Origin: Pyropia yezoensis
Taxonomy: Eukaryota; Rhodophyta; Bangiophyceae; Bangiales; Bangiaceae
Length of the DNA: 64,000 nucleotides
Direction of reading: 5' to 3'
Assembly (NCBI GenBank): GCA_009829735.1
Contig: CM020620.1
Span: 12,459,420 to 12,523,419, forward strand
Numbering within the stretch: the stretch's first letter is position 1; every line of letters starts with the position of its first letter. Below, piece after piece: positions 54,960 through 64,000 of this stretch. The position numbers and the translations under genes were made by a program. The notes under the pieces are model-generated. The model was not told the origin of the DNA. It ran no database searches and saw only the letters and a program-made list of their open reading frames with translations.

Positions 54960-56649
54960 TCAAACAATGACTTCACCCTGCCTGTTTCTCCTTACGCCTA
55001 CGGACCCTCCCCCCGCCCCCCCATCCAGCTATCGAACCGCCCGCCATCGCCGCAGCCGCCCTCGCCCAAACAAAACACCGCCGCCATGCGTCACTAGAAT
55101 GCCCCCAACGCAGAAAGCCATCAACGTCCCCAGCCCGCTCCCTCCAAAAATGGGCAGCTACCAGCCCTTGGAACCCTCCCCCTCCACCCCCTGGTGCTGC
55201 TACCGCCACCACACCCCCCAGCGAAAAAAATCGACCCCGCCGTCCCCAGCGACCTGCCCGACCCCCTCACAAAGCGTCCCCACCGTCCCCCCACCCTCCC
55301 CCTGCGAACCGTCCCCGCGGCCGCCTGCCGCCCTGCTCTCCCTCTCCCACAACGGCGGCGGCACCACCGCCGCCCAAAAAAACGTGGCCACATCTTCCTG
55401 TGGCCTGCCTCACCCCCACCAAAAAGTCTACACGGCCGTCTGCCCGCCGCCCCCCCCCCCCCCCCCCCCCCCAAAACACCGTCCCCGCCTCCTCCCTCCC
55501 CAAAACACGTTATAACAGCCGCCTGTGGCCAGGCCGTCTTTGCGACCGCCTCGATGGCTGCCGCGGCGGTCGCCGTGACCGCCGCCTCTTCAATGGCCAC
55601 CGCCGCCCCCGCGTCGACCGCCGCCGTGGTGACCGACGTCGCCACCGCCGCCGCCGCCGTCACCACTGCCGCGCTATCGCGGGCACCCTCCGTCGATTAC
55701 AGACCATCCCCACCGCCGCCACCAGGCGCCCTCCCCTACCCCCCAACAAAAAAGGCCGCCAACCTCTTCCCCTCTCCCCCAAAAAATCGTAGCCATCACC
55801 GCCGCTGCAGCCGCGGTCAACATGGCCGCCTCGTCGGCCACGGCGGCCGCCACCATGGGCACCGAGGTGCGCGGGGTCGCCGGCACCGCGGGCACCGGCA
55901 CAGGAAGGGTGGCCACCACCTCCGCCTCGGCCGCCGGGCCGGCCGCCACAGCAGCCGACGCCACCAGCGTCGTCGCCGTCCCCGCCGCTGCCTTCATTGC
56001 CGCCGCCGGCCCTCCCCCCCCCCCCCCCTAAACACGCCGTCGTCGCCGCTGTCGTCCATTCCGCCGCCGCCGCTGACGTCGCCGCCGCCGTCCCCCCCCT
56101 CCCCCCCAAAAAACTCGTCATCGCCGCCGCCACCGCCGCCGCCGCCATCGCCGTCGCCGTCGCAGCCACCGCCATGGCAGCCTCGTCGGCCACGGGGGGC
56201 GCCACCATGGGCACCGAGGTGCGCGGGGTCGCCGGCGCCGTGGGCACCGGCACCGACAGGGTGGTCACCACCTCCGCCTCGGCCGCCGGGCCGGCCGCCA
56301 CAGCAGCCGACGCCACCAGCGTCGTCGCCGTCCCCGCCGCCGCCGTCATCGCCGCCGCCGCGCCCCCCCCCCCCCCCCCCGCAACACGCCGTCGTCGCTG
56401 CTGCCGTCCATTCCGCCGCCGCCGCTGACGTCGCCGCCGCCATCCCCCCCCTCCCCCCCCCAAAACTCGTCATCGCCGCCGCCACCGCCACCGCGGCCAT
56501 CGCCGTCGCCGCCGCCGCCACTGCCGTCCCCCCCCTCCCCCCCCCGAACTCGCCGTCGTCGCCGCTGCTGCCGACGTGGCCACCGCCGCCGACGTTGCCG
56601 CTGCTGCCGACGTTGCCGCCGCCGCCGACGTTGCCGCCGCCGCCGACGT

Positions 56650-56680
<31 letters not shown>

Positions 56681-56750
56681 ACTGCTGCTGCCGCCGCCGT
56701 CGTCGCCATCGTCGTCGTCGTCGTCACCGTCGTCACCGTCGTCGTCGCTG
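54960..56750 (+). repeat. C-rich repeat array with Ala-rich coding potential, including a ~350-bp tandem duplication
   Basis: C-rich DNA punctuated by short A runs (CCCCAAAAAA-GTC-like) every few tens of bp from 55.2 kb. The clearest units start near 55,783, 56,107 and 56,461 (third partial). Matching points are 352 bp apart (for example ATGGCCGCCTCGTCGGCCAC at 55,822 and its near copy at 56,174). Each unit encodes, in one frame, LVIAAATAAAAIAVAVAATA, MGTEVRGVAG, SASAAGPAATAADATSVVAV and then poly-Pro and HAVVAAVVHSAAAADVAAAV; frames shift at C runs. From 56.57 kb GCC/GAC triplets dominate. Confidence 0.75.
55194..56681 (+). CDS. Possible Ala/Pro repeat protein over the C-rich array
   Basis: 495 codons are open but no convincing ATG starts the frame, and the conserved Ala-rich repeat lies in different frames in successive copies. 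It may reflect a repetitive cell-wall-type protein gene damaged at C runs, or just triplet-biased DNA. Confidence 0.2.
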
Positions 56751-59161
56751 TGCAGCACCGGCCCGACCCCCCGTGTCGTGGCCTACCCCACCGCGTGTAC
56801 CCCCCTCCCGCTGTCCCTCTTGATGAGCACGCTGGCAGGGTTTCCCGAAAGGGACCCACCACTGCTCATGTGGGGCCCACTACACCGGGGCATACCGTCA
56901 AGGCACCTGATTGGCTCAGGCCTGTGGCCCAAAGGTTCTCGGAGGAATGAGAAAAGAGCGCTCCGTGTATCTTTTTTCTGCAACCTACCATAGAAATGTC
57001 GCAGTCAGCAGCTGCAACCTACATATGTAGGTAGATACCTAGATAAATAGTGAAGGGGAGGTGGAAGACCTGTCCAGTGCGCGGACCGATTACACCATGG
57101 ATGAGAACCAGGTCGTGAAGCGTCGAAGTCGTCCAAGCCACCTACTCACCCAAGGACCCCTTTCCTCGGCTTCATCGGCAGAGATTGCACCGTCCTTCTG
57201 GTGAGCATGCTCTGAATGCAAAGCAGCCCGTGACACTGTTCTCTGTTGTCGGTGTCGAGTGTGGCTTAGGTAAATATCCTCTCATCGTACATGAAAGATA
57301 CACATCTTAGAAGGCAGGGGCGAAAGTACAGAAAACTAATGATGAAAGCGGCATGTAAAATGATTGTAGTTGCCAAGCAAGTATGCAACGTACGAGCTCG
57401 GCTGAGCATTACGGCGTCGCCTCCTTAAGGTGGCGATAGAAGACACGTGGTACCCACTTGTACGAAATTGATCGTAGGCTTTGGCCGTGCAAAGCGTGTT
57501 TTCACCTCGGGCGGGGCACGGTCAGAAGCCAGACTGGGCCAGTCACTGTTGAACTCGGCCAGGGACCCACACCCCTCATACAGGATCTTTTTTCGTGGGT
57601 CCTGACACGGCCAGTCACCCGTCGCGGCTAAACGAAAGATGAACGTGCAGCGTTAGTAGCGAGCGGTCAGAGAATCCGGCCGCTCGGAAGCGACGAGCGT
57701 GTCATGTAAAAGTCCGCCAGCGACCCCACTTTTATTGGCGGTCTCGGTCGTCTGGCCGTTTCCCACAGGGGACAGCGGCGCTGCCCCACCGCGATTTCTA
57801 TGGATACATACGTTGGGTGCTGGGTGAAAAGCCATCGGCTCCTTCGTGGCCTCCGAGCCCACTGCCGCGCACGCTGGTCCGTTGTGATTTCTCCCTCTCG
57901 GACGGGGCTCCAACAGGTCAAACGCCCAATCGCGACCTTTGCGGTGCGGGGGCCGGCGCTGCGAGGCTGGGTGGCGGAGGCCGCAGCGACGCGTCCTGAA
58001 CTTTGCCCATGGGGGCCCCGCCCGGGTTCGTCGCCGCGGACTGGCCCTGGGAGAAGGCGCATTGGATCGACCACCAGCGACGACGGCGGCAACGGAATTC
58101 GGGGGATCTGGGCCGCAACGCCCTGTGTGGTGGGACCATCGCCCGCCGCATCCACTGCCGAGAGGGGGCGCGACAAGTGGTTCTGCGCAGACCGCGGAAA
58201 GGCCCTGGACCGAGGCGCAGGGGTTCGCCCCCCTTCGTGAGTCAGTGTTTGCGGAGGCCCTGAGGAACATGCCGCCTCGTTCGTGTCCCCTGATACGCGT
58301 CCCGCCCTGAGCGCCGGCCAACCTCGTCGAATCGAGATTGTGGGGTGTCGTGCAGCCAGACGGCACACGTAGCGACCTACGGTGCGGCTTGCACCATGGG
58401 AATGCCGAGACACTGGCAGCAACTCGGGTTTCGCACGTGCGGGCGCTCTCGCCTGTCCGCCGTCCGCGCGTCGCCGGGCTGGGTGCCCACACCTTTACCA
58501 CGCCCACAGTCCACCTCCTCCGCTATCATAGAGTGGATGATCCCACACACCCCCCGTTTCACAGTGCCGACTCGTCGACGGCGGAGGGAGCGCCTGGCAA
58601 TCCCCCTCCCCCCCCCCCCTCCCTGCTCGCCGCTGTCGCCGTCCCCCCCCGGTGCGTCGTCCCTCCATTGGCGGCGGTGCTGGCCGACTCGACACGTCGG
58701 CTCCGCCGTCCCCGTTTTCCATTGACCCAGCCTCACGAGGCGTCAAGGATAGACTTTCTTGGCCCCGGCCACTTTTTACGAGTCCACAGCCTGTGTACAG
58801 CTAGCTGCCGTGGCCGCGCTCATCCACGCGGGGCAGCCGCTGGCGAGTGCTGCCCAGGCACCGCCACTGCCACCGGCGCCACGCCCGCGTTTTGGTCGAC
58901 GGCCCCCAGCGGACAGAGCGCGGGGCCGTCATACTGTACTGAACAGTGTACCCCCCCTGCGCGGGTCGTGCACCCTTCGCACCGCCTTGTGGAGGCGCCA
59001 TCTGCCCGTTGCCGCGGCGCGCGTGCGGCCTGCCGGTCGGGCCCACTCGCTCGGAAACGCTGGCAGGGAGCGGCCGACCCCCCCCCCCCTGCCGCCGGCT
59101 GGCCGACGGTACTGTACACACGCCACCGGTGGCCACCGCGTCCCTCCCCCCACTGGCCGCG
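56751..59161. other. Intergenic, lower-GC then mixed; no gene recognised
   Basis: 56.95-57.65 kb is one of the least GC-rich stretches. The minus frame 57653-58507 begins at a non-ATG codon and shows no domain, so it is not called. From ~58,942 the frame of the following large gene is already open but lacks an ATG. Confidence 0.4.
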
Positions 59162-62100
59162 ATGTGGGGCAACCACGGCGGCACGGTCGATGCGGACGGC
59201 CCCACCCCGTGGGGTGCGCCCCCTGTCTGGCAGGGACCCCACTCCGCTTCCCCCCCACCACCGGAGGCCACCGACCACCATCGACGGGACGGCGGCAGCG
59301 GTGGTCGGAGCGGCCGTCGCGGCCGCAAGCGGGTGCCACGTCCCGCCCCGGTGCCGCCATCTATGACGCCGCGCGGGGATGCTGAGGCTAATCCCACGCC
59401 GGGTAGCCCCGCGCCCCTGTCGCCGCCACGCCGTCGCGAGCGCAGCTCGGGCAGAGGCAGTGACGGTGGCGGTGCCGAGGGCGGGAGGGGTGGTGGCGGC
59501 AGCGGCCACGTGAGCGATGCGTCGACTCGCCGTCGGGCCCCAGTGGCGACCGCTGCGGAGGCCCCCGCCGGTGCACCAGGCTTTTTGGGGGAGGTGCGCA
59601 CCTCGACGTGCGGCGGCGGTGGCGGCGGCGGGGGTAGCAGCAAGGACACGCCAGAATCAGGGGTGACTGTGAAGTCGCCTCCTCGTCCATCAATTGGCCC
59701 AGGCGGGCGCGCCAAGTCAGGCGTCAAAGGTGGTGGTAGTGGCAGAGGTGGCACTAGTGGCGGTGGTGGCAGCGGTGGCGGGGGCGGGGGCGGTGGCGAC
59801 GGGGACGGAGGCAGCGGTGGGGGCAGCTTTGGTGGTGGCGGTGATGGGGGCCACTGTATCGGCAGCGGTGATGGTGGGGACGGTGGCGGCAGCGGCGGTG
59901 GTGGCGGTGGTGATGGCGGTGGTGGCGATGATGGCGGTGGTGGTGGCGGCGGCGGCGGTGGCGACAGCGGCGGTGGTAGCAGTGGTGATCGAAACGGCGG
60001 CTCTGACCGTAACCGCCTCTCGCTACGTCTCCGCCGATCCTCGCGTGTGACCAACCCCGTTTCCGCGGTCGTCGGCGGCAGTGGCGCGGTCCGGCCGGTA
60101 GACGCGACGCCGGCCGACTCGGACACCTCGTACTCATCTCTCACCCGCCTATGGCGTCTGTCACCCGGCCTGACAAAGATACGACCCGGTGCAGCTGGTG
60201 CGGCCTCTGGGACGGCGCCTGCCGCCGACTTTGAGCCCGACCTCGGTGTGCCCGACTCGCTCGTCACCGACACAAGCGGGTCGGGTAGCACCGCCGCGAC
60301 GCCATCGATGTGGACTTTGCCGTCACAGGAAGAAGCGGGGGGAAGGGGGGGAGCGCCCCGGACGGCAGCGGAAAGTGCCTCCGTGAACGATCGTCTGCCA
60401 TCACAAGAAGCTGGGGGCGGACAGGGATGTGATGAGCCGCTGCCGGCCGTTGACGGGGCGCCAGGACGCTCCAAGACCGAACGCACCGGGGCTGGACATG
60501 CCACAAGCGGCAGTGCGGGTGTGGAGCGTGGCGAGACCACCCCTGCAGCGAGTACGGCAACCGGCCGCCGCGCCCGTGTGGCACCAACGGGCAGCGCCGG
60601 GACGCTACGGCGGGCGTTTACGGCGAGCTGGCTTCCGTCTCGAGTGCGCGGTGGAGTTGCGGGGCGTGAGCGGACGCCTGTCCCGGCCGCGTCCGTCGCT
60701 GAGCCAGCGGCAGCACCACATCCTCTTCATCCGTCTGTCCGCTCCTTGCCAACACCGTCGGCGCCCCAGGCGCAGTCCCGTGTTCACCGCGACTCACCCA
60801 GTCGACATGGCCACCGCAGTGGCTCGACCACGTGGCTGCATCGCCGCCCGCTCTCTGAGCAGCAACCACCATCGGGGTCTTCTGGGGCAGTCGCTACTGT
60901 CACAGCACCGGCTTCAACGACTGATAGGGGGGGCGTCACTGAAACGCAAGCACCCAAGAACGAGCCGTCGCCGCCACCGCCGTCGTCTGGAAGGCCACCA
61001 TCACATGTTGAACCTCGCGTGCGTGCCCCAGCTGATGCTCCGGCACCGCCGCGCCCGGGGCGGTCTCATGCGTCCCTCGCTGGCACGACGGCAGGATCAG
61101 CGGCACCTCCCTCGTGGTTCCACCGCGGACGCTCGCGTTCCGAGGCAACGTTCTCTTCTCCTCTTCGAGCGGCATCCGCCCCAGCAGGGGTAGACGGTGC
61201 TGGCGGCGGGCGGCATGGACCTTCAGCCCTGCGCCGTCTGCGTGCGGTGGTCAGCGGCGGCGGTGGGCGGGTCGCTTCCTCTCTGACCCCATCCCCCCCT
61301 GAGACGGAGATCGTCCCGCAACCTCCGTCAGCGGATCGCCCACGCGCTGAGAAGAAAGAGACTCCTCGCCGCCGCCGTGGGGGTTCCGCCACCTTTGTCG
61401 AGGCCACAAAGGAAGACGAGCAGCATCAAGGCGATGAGAGCGGGGGCAACGACAGTCAGGGCGCATCGTTTGCCGCCCCTCCCCGCCCACTCTCTTTGCC
61501 AGCCCACACCCCGGTTCTTGCTCAGCGACGCAGCAAGGAGGACCTCTCAGCGTCCCTGTCGGACCTGGCTAGCCGTTGCCTGTCGGGCCCTGCACCATCG
61601 ACGCCGCCGGTGTCACCGCCGCCATTGCCACAAGGGAGCGGGGGCGGCATGGGCGCGAGCTTTCGAAGCCTTCCCGTGCTAGGCACAACTGGGGGAACGG
61701 GAGGCGCGAATAGCCTTGTGCCGCCGGGACGGTTACACACTCGTGGTCGGTCGGACCGGCCGAGATCGGTGCGGACGGCGGCCCCGGTGGCGGCGGAAGT
61801 GCGGCCGACTGAAGCACCACAGCCAGAGGCTCGCCGGAGACGTTCCTCGCCGACAGTGGGGAGTCTGTCCGGAGAGGAGCGCGAGTCTCGGCCGCCGCAG
61901 GTGCGGCCGCCTGAGTTCGTTGCGCCCGCAGTGGCGCAGAGCACTGTCGCCGCGTTCGCCGTGGCGTCAGTAGGCGGTGATACCCTGATGACGGAAGCTC
62001 CTGTGAACTCTGCTCGGAGAACACTCCCCACGTTGGGAGCACAAGACGGTGCACCACCGTCCAGCGCCGACAAGAAGTCGCGGCGCACGGCTCGTCGTCG

Positions 62101-64000
62101 TCAGTCGCAGTCACCACGGAGACGGCCGTCGACGGGTTCTGCCGCAGTCTTGCCGCAGACGGGCGCGTTGCCGCCAGTGGCAAATGCCAGAGAGGGTGAC
62201 GTCCCCGCCGAGCGAGCAACATCAGCGCCACCGCCAACGGAATCGCCCCCGCGGGCCCAGGACGCCGCTGACGCGCCATCCACAGCCGCTTCGCCGGGAC
62301 CTGACGGGGCTGGACCGCCACGGGCGTCTGCCTCTAGTGTGCCATCGCTACTGGTTGCAGCCCACACCCGCTCAACAGCAGTCGAGAACGGGTCTCTGAC
62401 GGCGACGCTGCGGCCGCCTGTGTCCGATGCCGATGTGAAACGCTCCGCGGCAGCACCGCTACCGCCCGTGTGTCCACTACCGCTGCCATCGTCTTCATCG
62501 TTGCCGCAGTCTTTCGCGTCACGACCGCCGCCGCCAACGTCTCCATCACCAGTTGCTGCCGGCACGACACAGCGTCGGTTGCCACGCTCGAAGTCGGCTG
62601 AGTTTTCTCGCCCACGGTCGACGTCTCGCAGCGTGGATGGGAACGAGCGGCGACTGCGGCGCAGGGCAGTGTCCAAGACTCCGCCGCCGCCTCCCCACCC
62701 ATCTGCAGCGGCATCGGCGCGGCCGGTGAGACGCTCGACCCGGAAATCGCGGCCAGCGCAACCCAGTTCGCGGCCCTCTCTGGTTGGAACGGGCGACCAT
62801 GCAGCGGAGGACATCAACGGGCATGTGCGAGGAGGGGGGCGCGTCGTGCAAGCAGCAGCCACGAGTGATGAGGCCTCGGAAACAGCGGCTCTCGTGACTG
62901 GCAGCGGATCATCTGTGCCAACCACTGCCGCACCTGATTCCTCCGTGCAATCGTCCGTGGCTGTGGTCCGGAAGGCCGAACCCCGTCCGCCCGCATGGGC
63001 GCCGCTGGCTGTGGCCGAGGCAGTCCAGGCGCTCACAGACATCCAGGCTGCCCGTCCAGCTGAGGCGGCCAAAGTGACTTCTCCTGCGCGTCTGACACCC
63101 TCGTTCCCGTTGGCACCGCCTGATGGCGACGCTTCTGGGACAGATGCGGAGGTGCTGGCAGCGACAGGCAGCGATGCCGTTGAAAAGGGCTCAAAGGTCG
63201 TAAAGACGCGGCGGGCGTCCGACGGGCGGGCGCATTCCCGTTCAGCTGCAAGACGTGCATCACATGATGCTCGTCAATCTGCACCTGCACCTGCTGCCCA
63301 TCCGCCCCCCCCTAGGCCGTCCTCTGCGGTGGTCGAGGCCGGTGGGTGGCCAAGCACGCCCGGCCCCCGGCGGACCTCTTCTCCACCGCCGTCCCGCCTT
63401 TCGTTTCGCTCGCTTCTTCTTCCTCTTCACGACGCGTTGGCCGCCGGGGACTCGGCGGGTTTTGACGATGACGACGACGACAGCTATGAGGAGCAAGATG
63501 TCTGCAGCGACGATGGGAGTCAGTACGAGGAGGAGGACCCTGATGCCGGCCCTGCTGGTGCAGGCTTCATCGCTGCCTCGGCGCTACCGGCTCTCCTTTC
63601 CGTTGAGCCGCTCCTCGCAGACCGCGAGCAGTCGCCACTGGGAGAAGTGCAAAGCCCTACCTCGCGGTCACCTCGGAGTGGCGGCGGCGGTGGTGGAGGA
63701 GGCAGTGGCACACTTGATCTGCGGCTCGTTCGTGGCGTTGCGGACGTGGCAGCTGACGAAGATGCGGATGCTGAAGATGACGACGAAGATGAGACCGCTG
63801 ATGACGAGCACGACCGTTGGGTGGACGCGGACGACTGGTCCGTGCGGCACCGTCCGTGGTCCATGCGCCAGCGGTCGGGTGCTTCTGCCGATCACGTCAC
63901 CGCCGTCGTCGACACGGATGGCCGCGGCGCGACACGCCTGACCTCCCCGTCCAAGGCCGACCGCATTGCGGAAGCGGTAGAACGGGAAGAGGCTGCCGCC
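59162..64000 (+). CDS. Very large Ser/Pro/Arg/Gly-rich disordered protein, 3' partial
   Basis: I translated every line from 59162 to the right edge and found no stop: 1,613 codons, continuing beyond the window. The first in-frame ATG is 59162 (MWGNHGGTVDADGPTPWGAP); another is at 59363 (MTPRGDAEANPTPGSP). The frame is open back to a TGA at about 58,939. Residues ~100-280 are Gly/Asp/Ser-rich. Most of the rest is Ser/Pro/Arg/Ala-rich with many SxR/RRxS and SP sites (for example RRTARRRQSQSPRRRPSTGS, RRLPRSKSAEFSRPRSTSRS). Two acidic clusters lie near residues 1435 (FDDDDDDSYEEQDV) and 1537 (DEDADAEDDDEDETADDEHD), followed by DRWVDADDWSVRHRPWSMRQ. No enzymatic domain is visible in this part. 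Third codon positions are visibly more mixed (more A/T) than in neighbouring genes. It could be the N-terminal part of a scaffold, SR-like or kinase-type protein. Confidence 0.8.
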   Translation, partial: MWGNHGGTVDADGPTPWGAPPVWQGPHSASPPPPEATDHHRRDGGSGGRSGRRGRKRVPRPAPVPPSMTPRGDAEANPTPGSPAPLSPPRRRERSSGRGSDGGGAEGGRGGGGSGHVSDASTRRRAPVATAAEAPAGAPGFLGEVRTSTCGGGGGGGGSSKDTPESGVTVKSPPRPSIGPGGRAKSGVKGGGSGRGGTSGGGGSGGGGGGGGDGDGGSGGGSFGGGGDGGHCIGSGDGGDGGGSGGGGGGDGGGGDDGGGGGGGGGGDSGGGSSGDRNGGSDRNRLSLRLRRSSRVTNPVSAVVGGSGAVRPVDATPADSDTSYSSLTRLWRLSPGLTKIRPGAAGAASGTAPAADFEPDLGVPDSLVTDTSGSGSTAATPSMWTLPSQEEAGGRGGAPRTAAESASVNDRLPSQEAGGGQGCDEPLPAVDGAPGRSKTERTGAGHATSGSAGVERGETTPAASTATGRRARVAPTGSAGTLRRAFTASWLPSRVRGGVAGRERTPVPAASVAEPAAAPHPLHPSVRSLPTPSAPQAQSRVHRDSPSRHGHRSGSTTWLHRRPLSEQQPPSGSSGAVATVTAPASTTDRGGVTETQAPKNEPSPPPPSSGRPPSHVEPRVRAPADAPAPPRPGRSHASLAGTTAGSAAPPSWFHRGRSRSEATFSSPLRAASAPAGVDGAGGGRHGPSALRRLRAVVSGGGGRVASSLTPSPPETEIVPQPPSADRPRAEKKETPRRRRGGSATFVEATKEDEQHQGDESGGNDSQGASFAAPPRPLSLPAHTPVLAQRRSKEDLSASLSDLASRCLSGPAPSTPPVSPPPLPQGSGGGMGASFRSLPVLGTTGGTGGANSLVPPGRLHTRGRSDRPRSVRTAAPVAAEVRPTEAPQPEARRRRSSPTVGSLSGEERESRPPQVRPPEFVAPAVAQSTVAAFAVASVGGDTLMTEAPVNSARRTLPTLGAQDGAPPSSADKKSRRTARRRQSQSPRRRPSTGSAAVLPQTGALPPVANAREGDVPAERATSAPPPTESPPRAQDAADAPSTAASPGPDGAGPPRASASSVPSLLVAAHTRSTAVENGSLTATLRPPVSDADVKRSAAAPLPPVCPLPLPSSSSLPQSFASRPPPPTSPSPVAAGTTQRRLPRSKSAEFSRPRSTSRSVDGNERRLRRRAVSKTPPPPPHPSAAASARPVRRSTRKSRPAQPSSRPSLVGTGDHAAEDINGHVRGGGRVVQAAATSDEASETAALVTGSGSSVPTTAAPDSSVQSSVAVVRKAEPRPPAWAPLAVAEAVQALTDIQAARPAEAAKVTSPARLTPSFPLAPPDGDASGTDAEVLAATGSDAVEKGSKVVKTRRASDGRAHSRSAARRASHDARQSAPAPAAHPPPPRPSSAVVEAGGWPSTPGPRRTSSPPPSRLSFRSLLLPLHDALAAGDSAGFDDDDDDSYEEQDVCSDDGSQYEEEDPDAGPAGAGFIAASALPALLSVEPLLADREQSPLGEVQSPTSRSPRSGGGGGGGGSGTLDLRLVRGVADVAADEDADAEDDDEDETADDEHDRWVDADDWSVRHRPWSMRQRSGASADHVTAVVDTDGRGATRLTSPSKADRIAEAVEREEAAA

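Noticed and set aside
57653..58507. 284-codon minus frame
   Set aside because: Starts at a non-ATG codon, has no recognisable domain and an amino-acid mix typical of non-coding DNA.
58801..60540. 579-codon minus frame
   Set aside because: Opposite the large plus-strand gene; its Pro tracts are the complement of the Gly-rich segment.
1..64000. CRISPR arrays, rRNA genes or bacterial operons
   Set aside because: The regular repeats have no unique spacers; no rRNA-like sequence was seen; genes are spliced and singly spaced.

Overview
This is nuclear DNA from a photosynthetic eukaryote, most likely a red alga of the Porphyra/Pyropia type (inference). The DNA is extremely GC-rich, with poly-G/poly-C runs up to 38 nt and very Ala/Gly/Pro-rich proteins. 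Genes carry few, short GT-AG introns. Predicted plastid transit peptides begin MAF or MAxxxAFF, the phenylalanine-type start typical of red-lineage plastids. Two genes encode plastid proteins: an OEP24-like outer-envelope pore and a thylakoid-lumen CtpA protease. Nothing looks bacterial: there are no operons, no Shine-Dalgarno sites and no CRISPR.

Layout, left to right. 1-2709: tyrosinase-like protein, cut by the left edge, with a Pro/Thr-rich arm and a degenerate copper site. 4406-5455: secreted M15/VanY-type zinc peptidase with three Cys-rich modules. 7.2-7.7 kb: gamma-glutamylamine-cyclotransferase-like exon (minus). 8.5-9.2 kb: two-finger C2H2/U1-type zinc-finger protein. 9.3-13.3 kb: repeat land, with a duplicated 218-bp segment, a 25-bp perfect inverted repeat, a tRNA-like Pol III cassette and a 2.1-kb 21-bp minisatellite. 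13.9-15.1 kb: CPBP (CAAX-type) intramembrane protease. 18,109-18,929: internally deleted hAT transposon with an 8-bp target-site duplication. 22.6-25.3 kb: bHLH-GAF regulator. 26.4-27.5 kb: OEP24-like. 28.2-30.1 kb: CtpA (minus). 30.8-32.8 kb: multi-span membrane protein with a long disordered tail. 35.8-37.0 kb: second 21-bp minisatellite in opposite orientation. 39.3-43.8 kb: probable but broken coding regions. 43.9-44.6 kb: N-myristoylated-type protein. 45.4-47.3 kb: SAP-domain protein with LEA-like repeats (minus). 48.0-50.4 kb: membrane-anchored PKD/IPT/beta-propeller protein (minus). 50.4-59 kb: mostly non-coding DNA with giant G runs, a hairpin and a C-rich repeat array. 59,162-64,000: a 1,613-codon stop-free frame running off the right edge.

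The genes do not form one pathway. The shared themes are plastid function (OEP24, CtpA, CPBP protease, SAP/LEA protein) and secreted or cell-surface proteins (tyrosinase-like, M15 peptidase, PKD/IPT/propeller). The most unusual pattern is that long C or G homopolymers inside genes coincide with reading-frame switches, nearly always in the same -1 direction. This affects the tyrosinase-like gene, the CPBP protease (twice), the bHLH gene and the unknown gene at 43.6 kb. It may be systematic homopolymer under-calling in the assembly, or real slippage.
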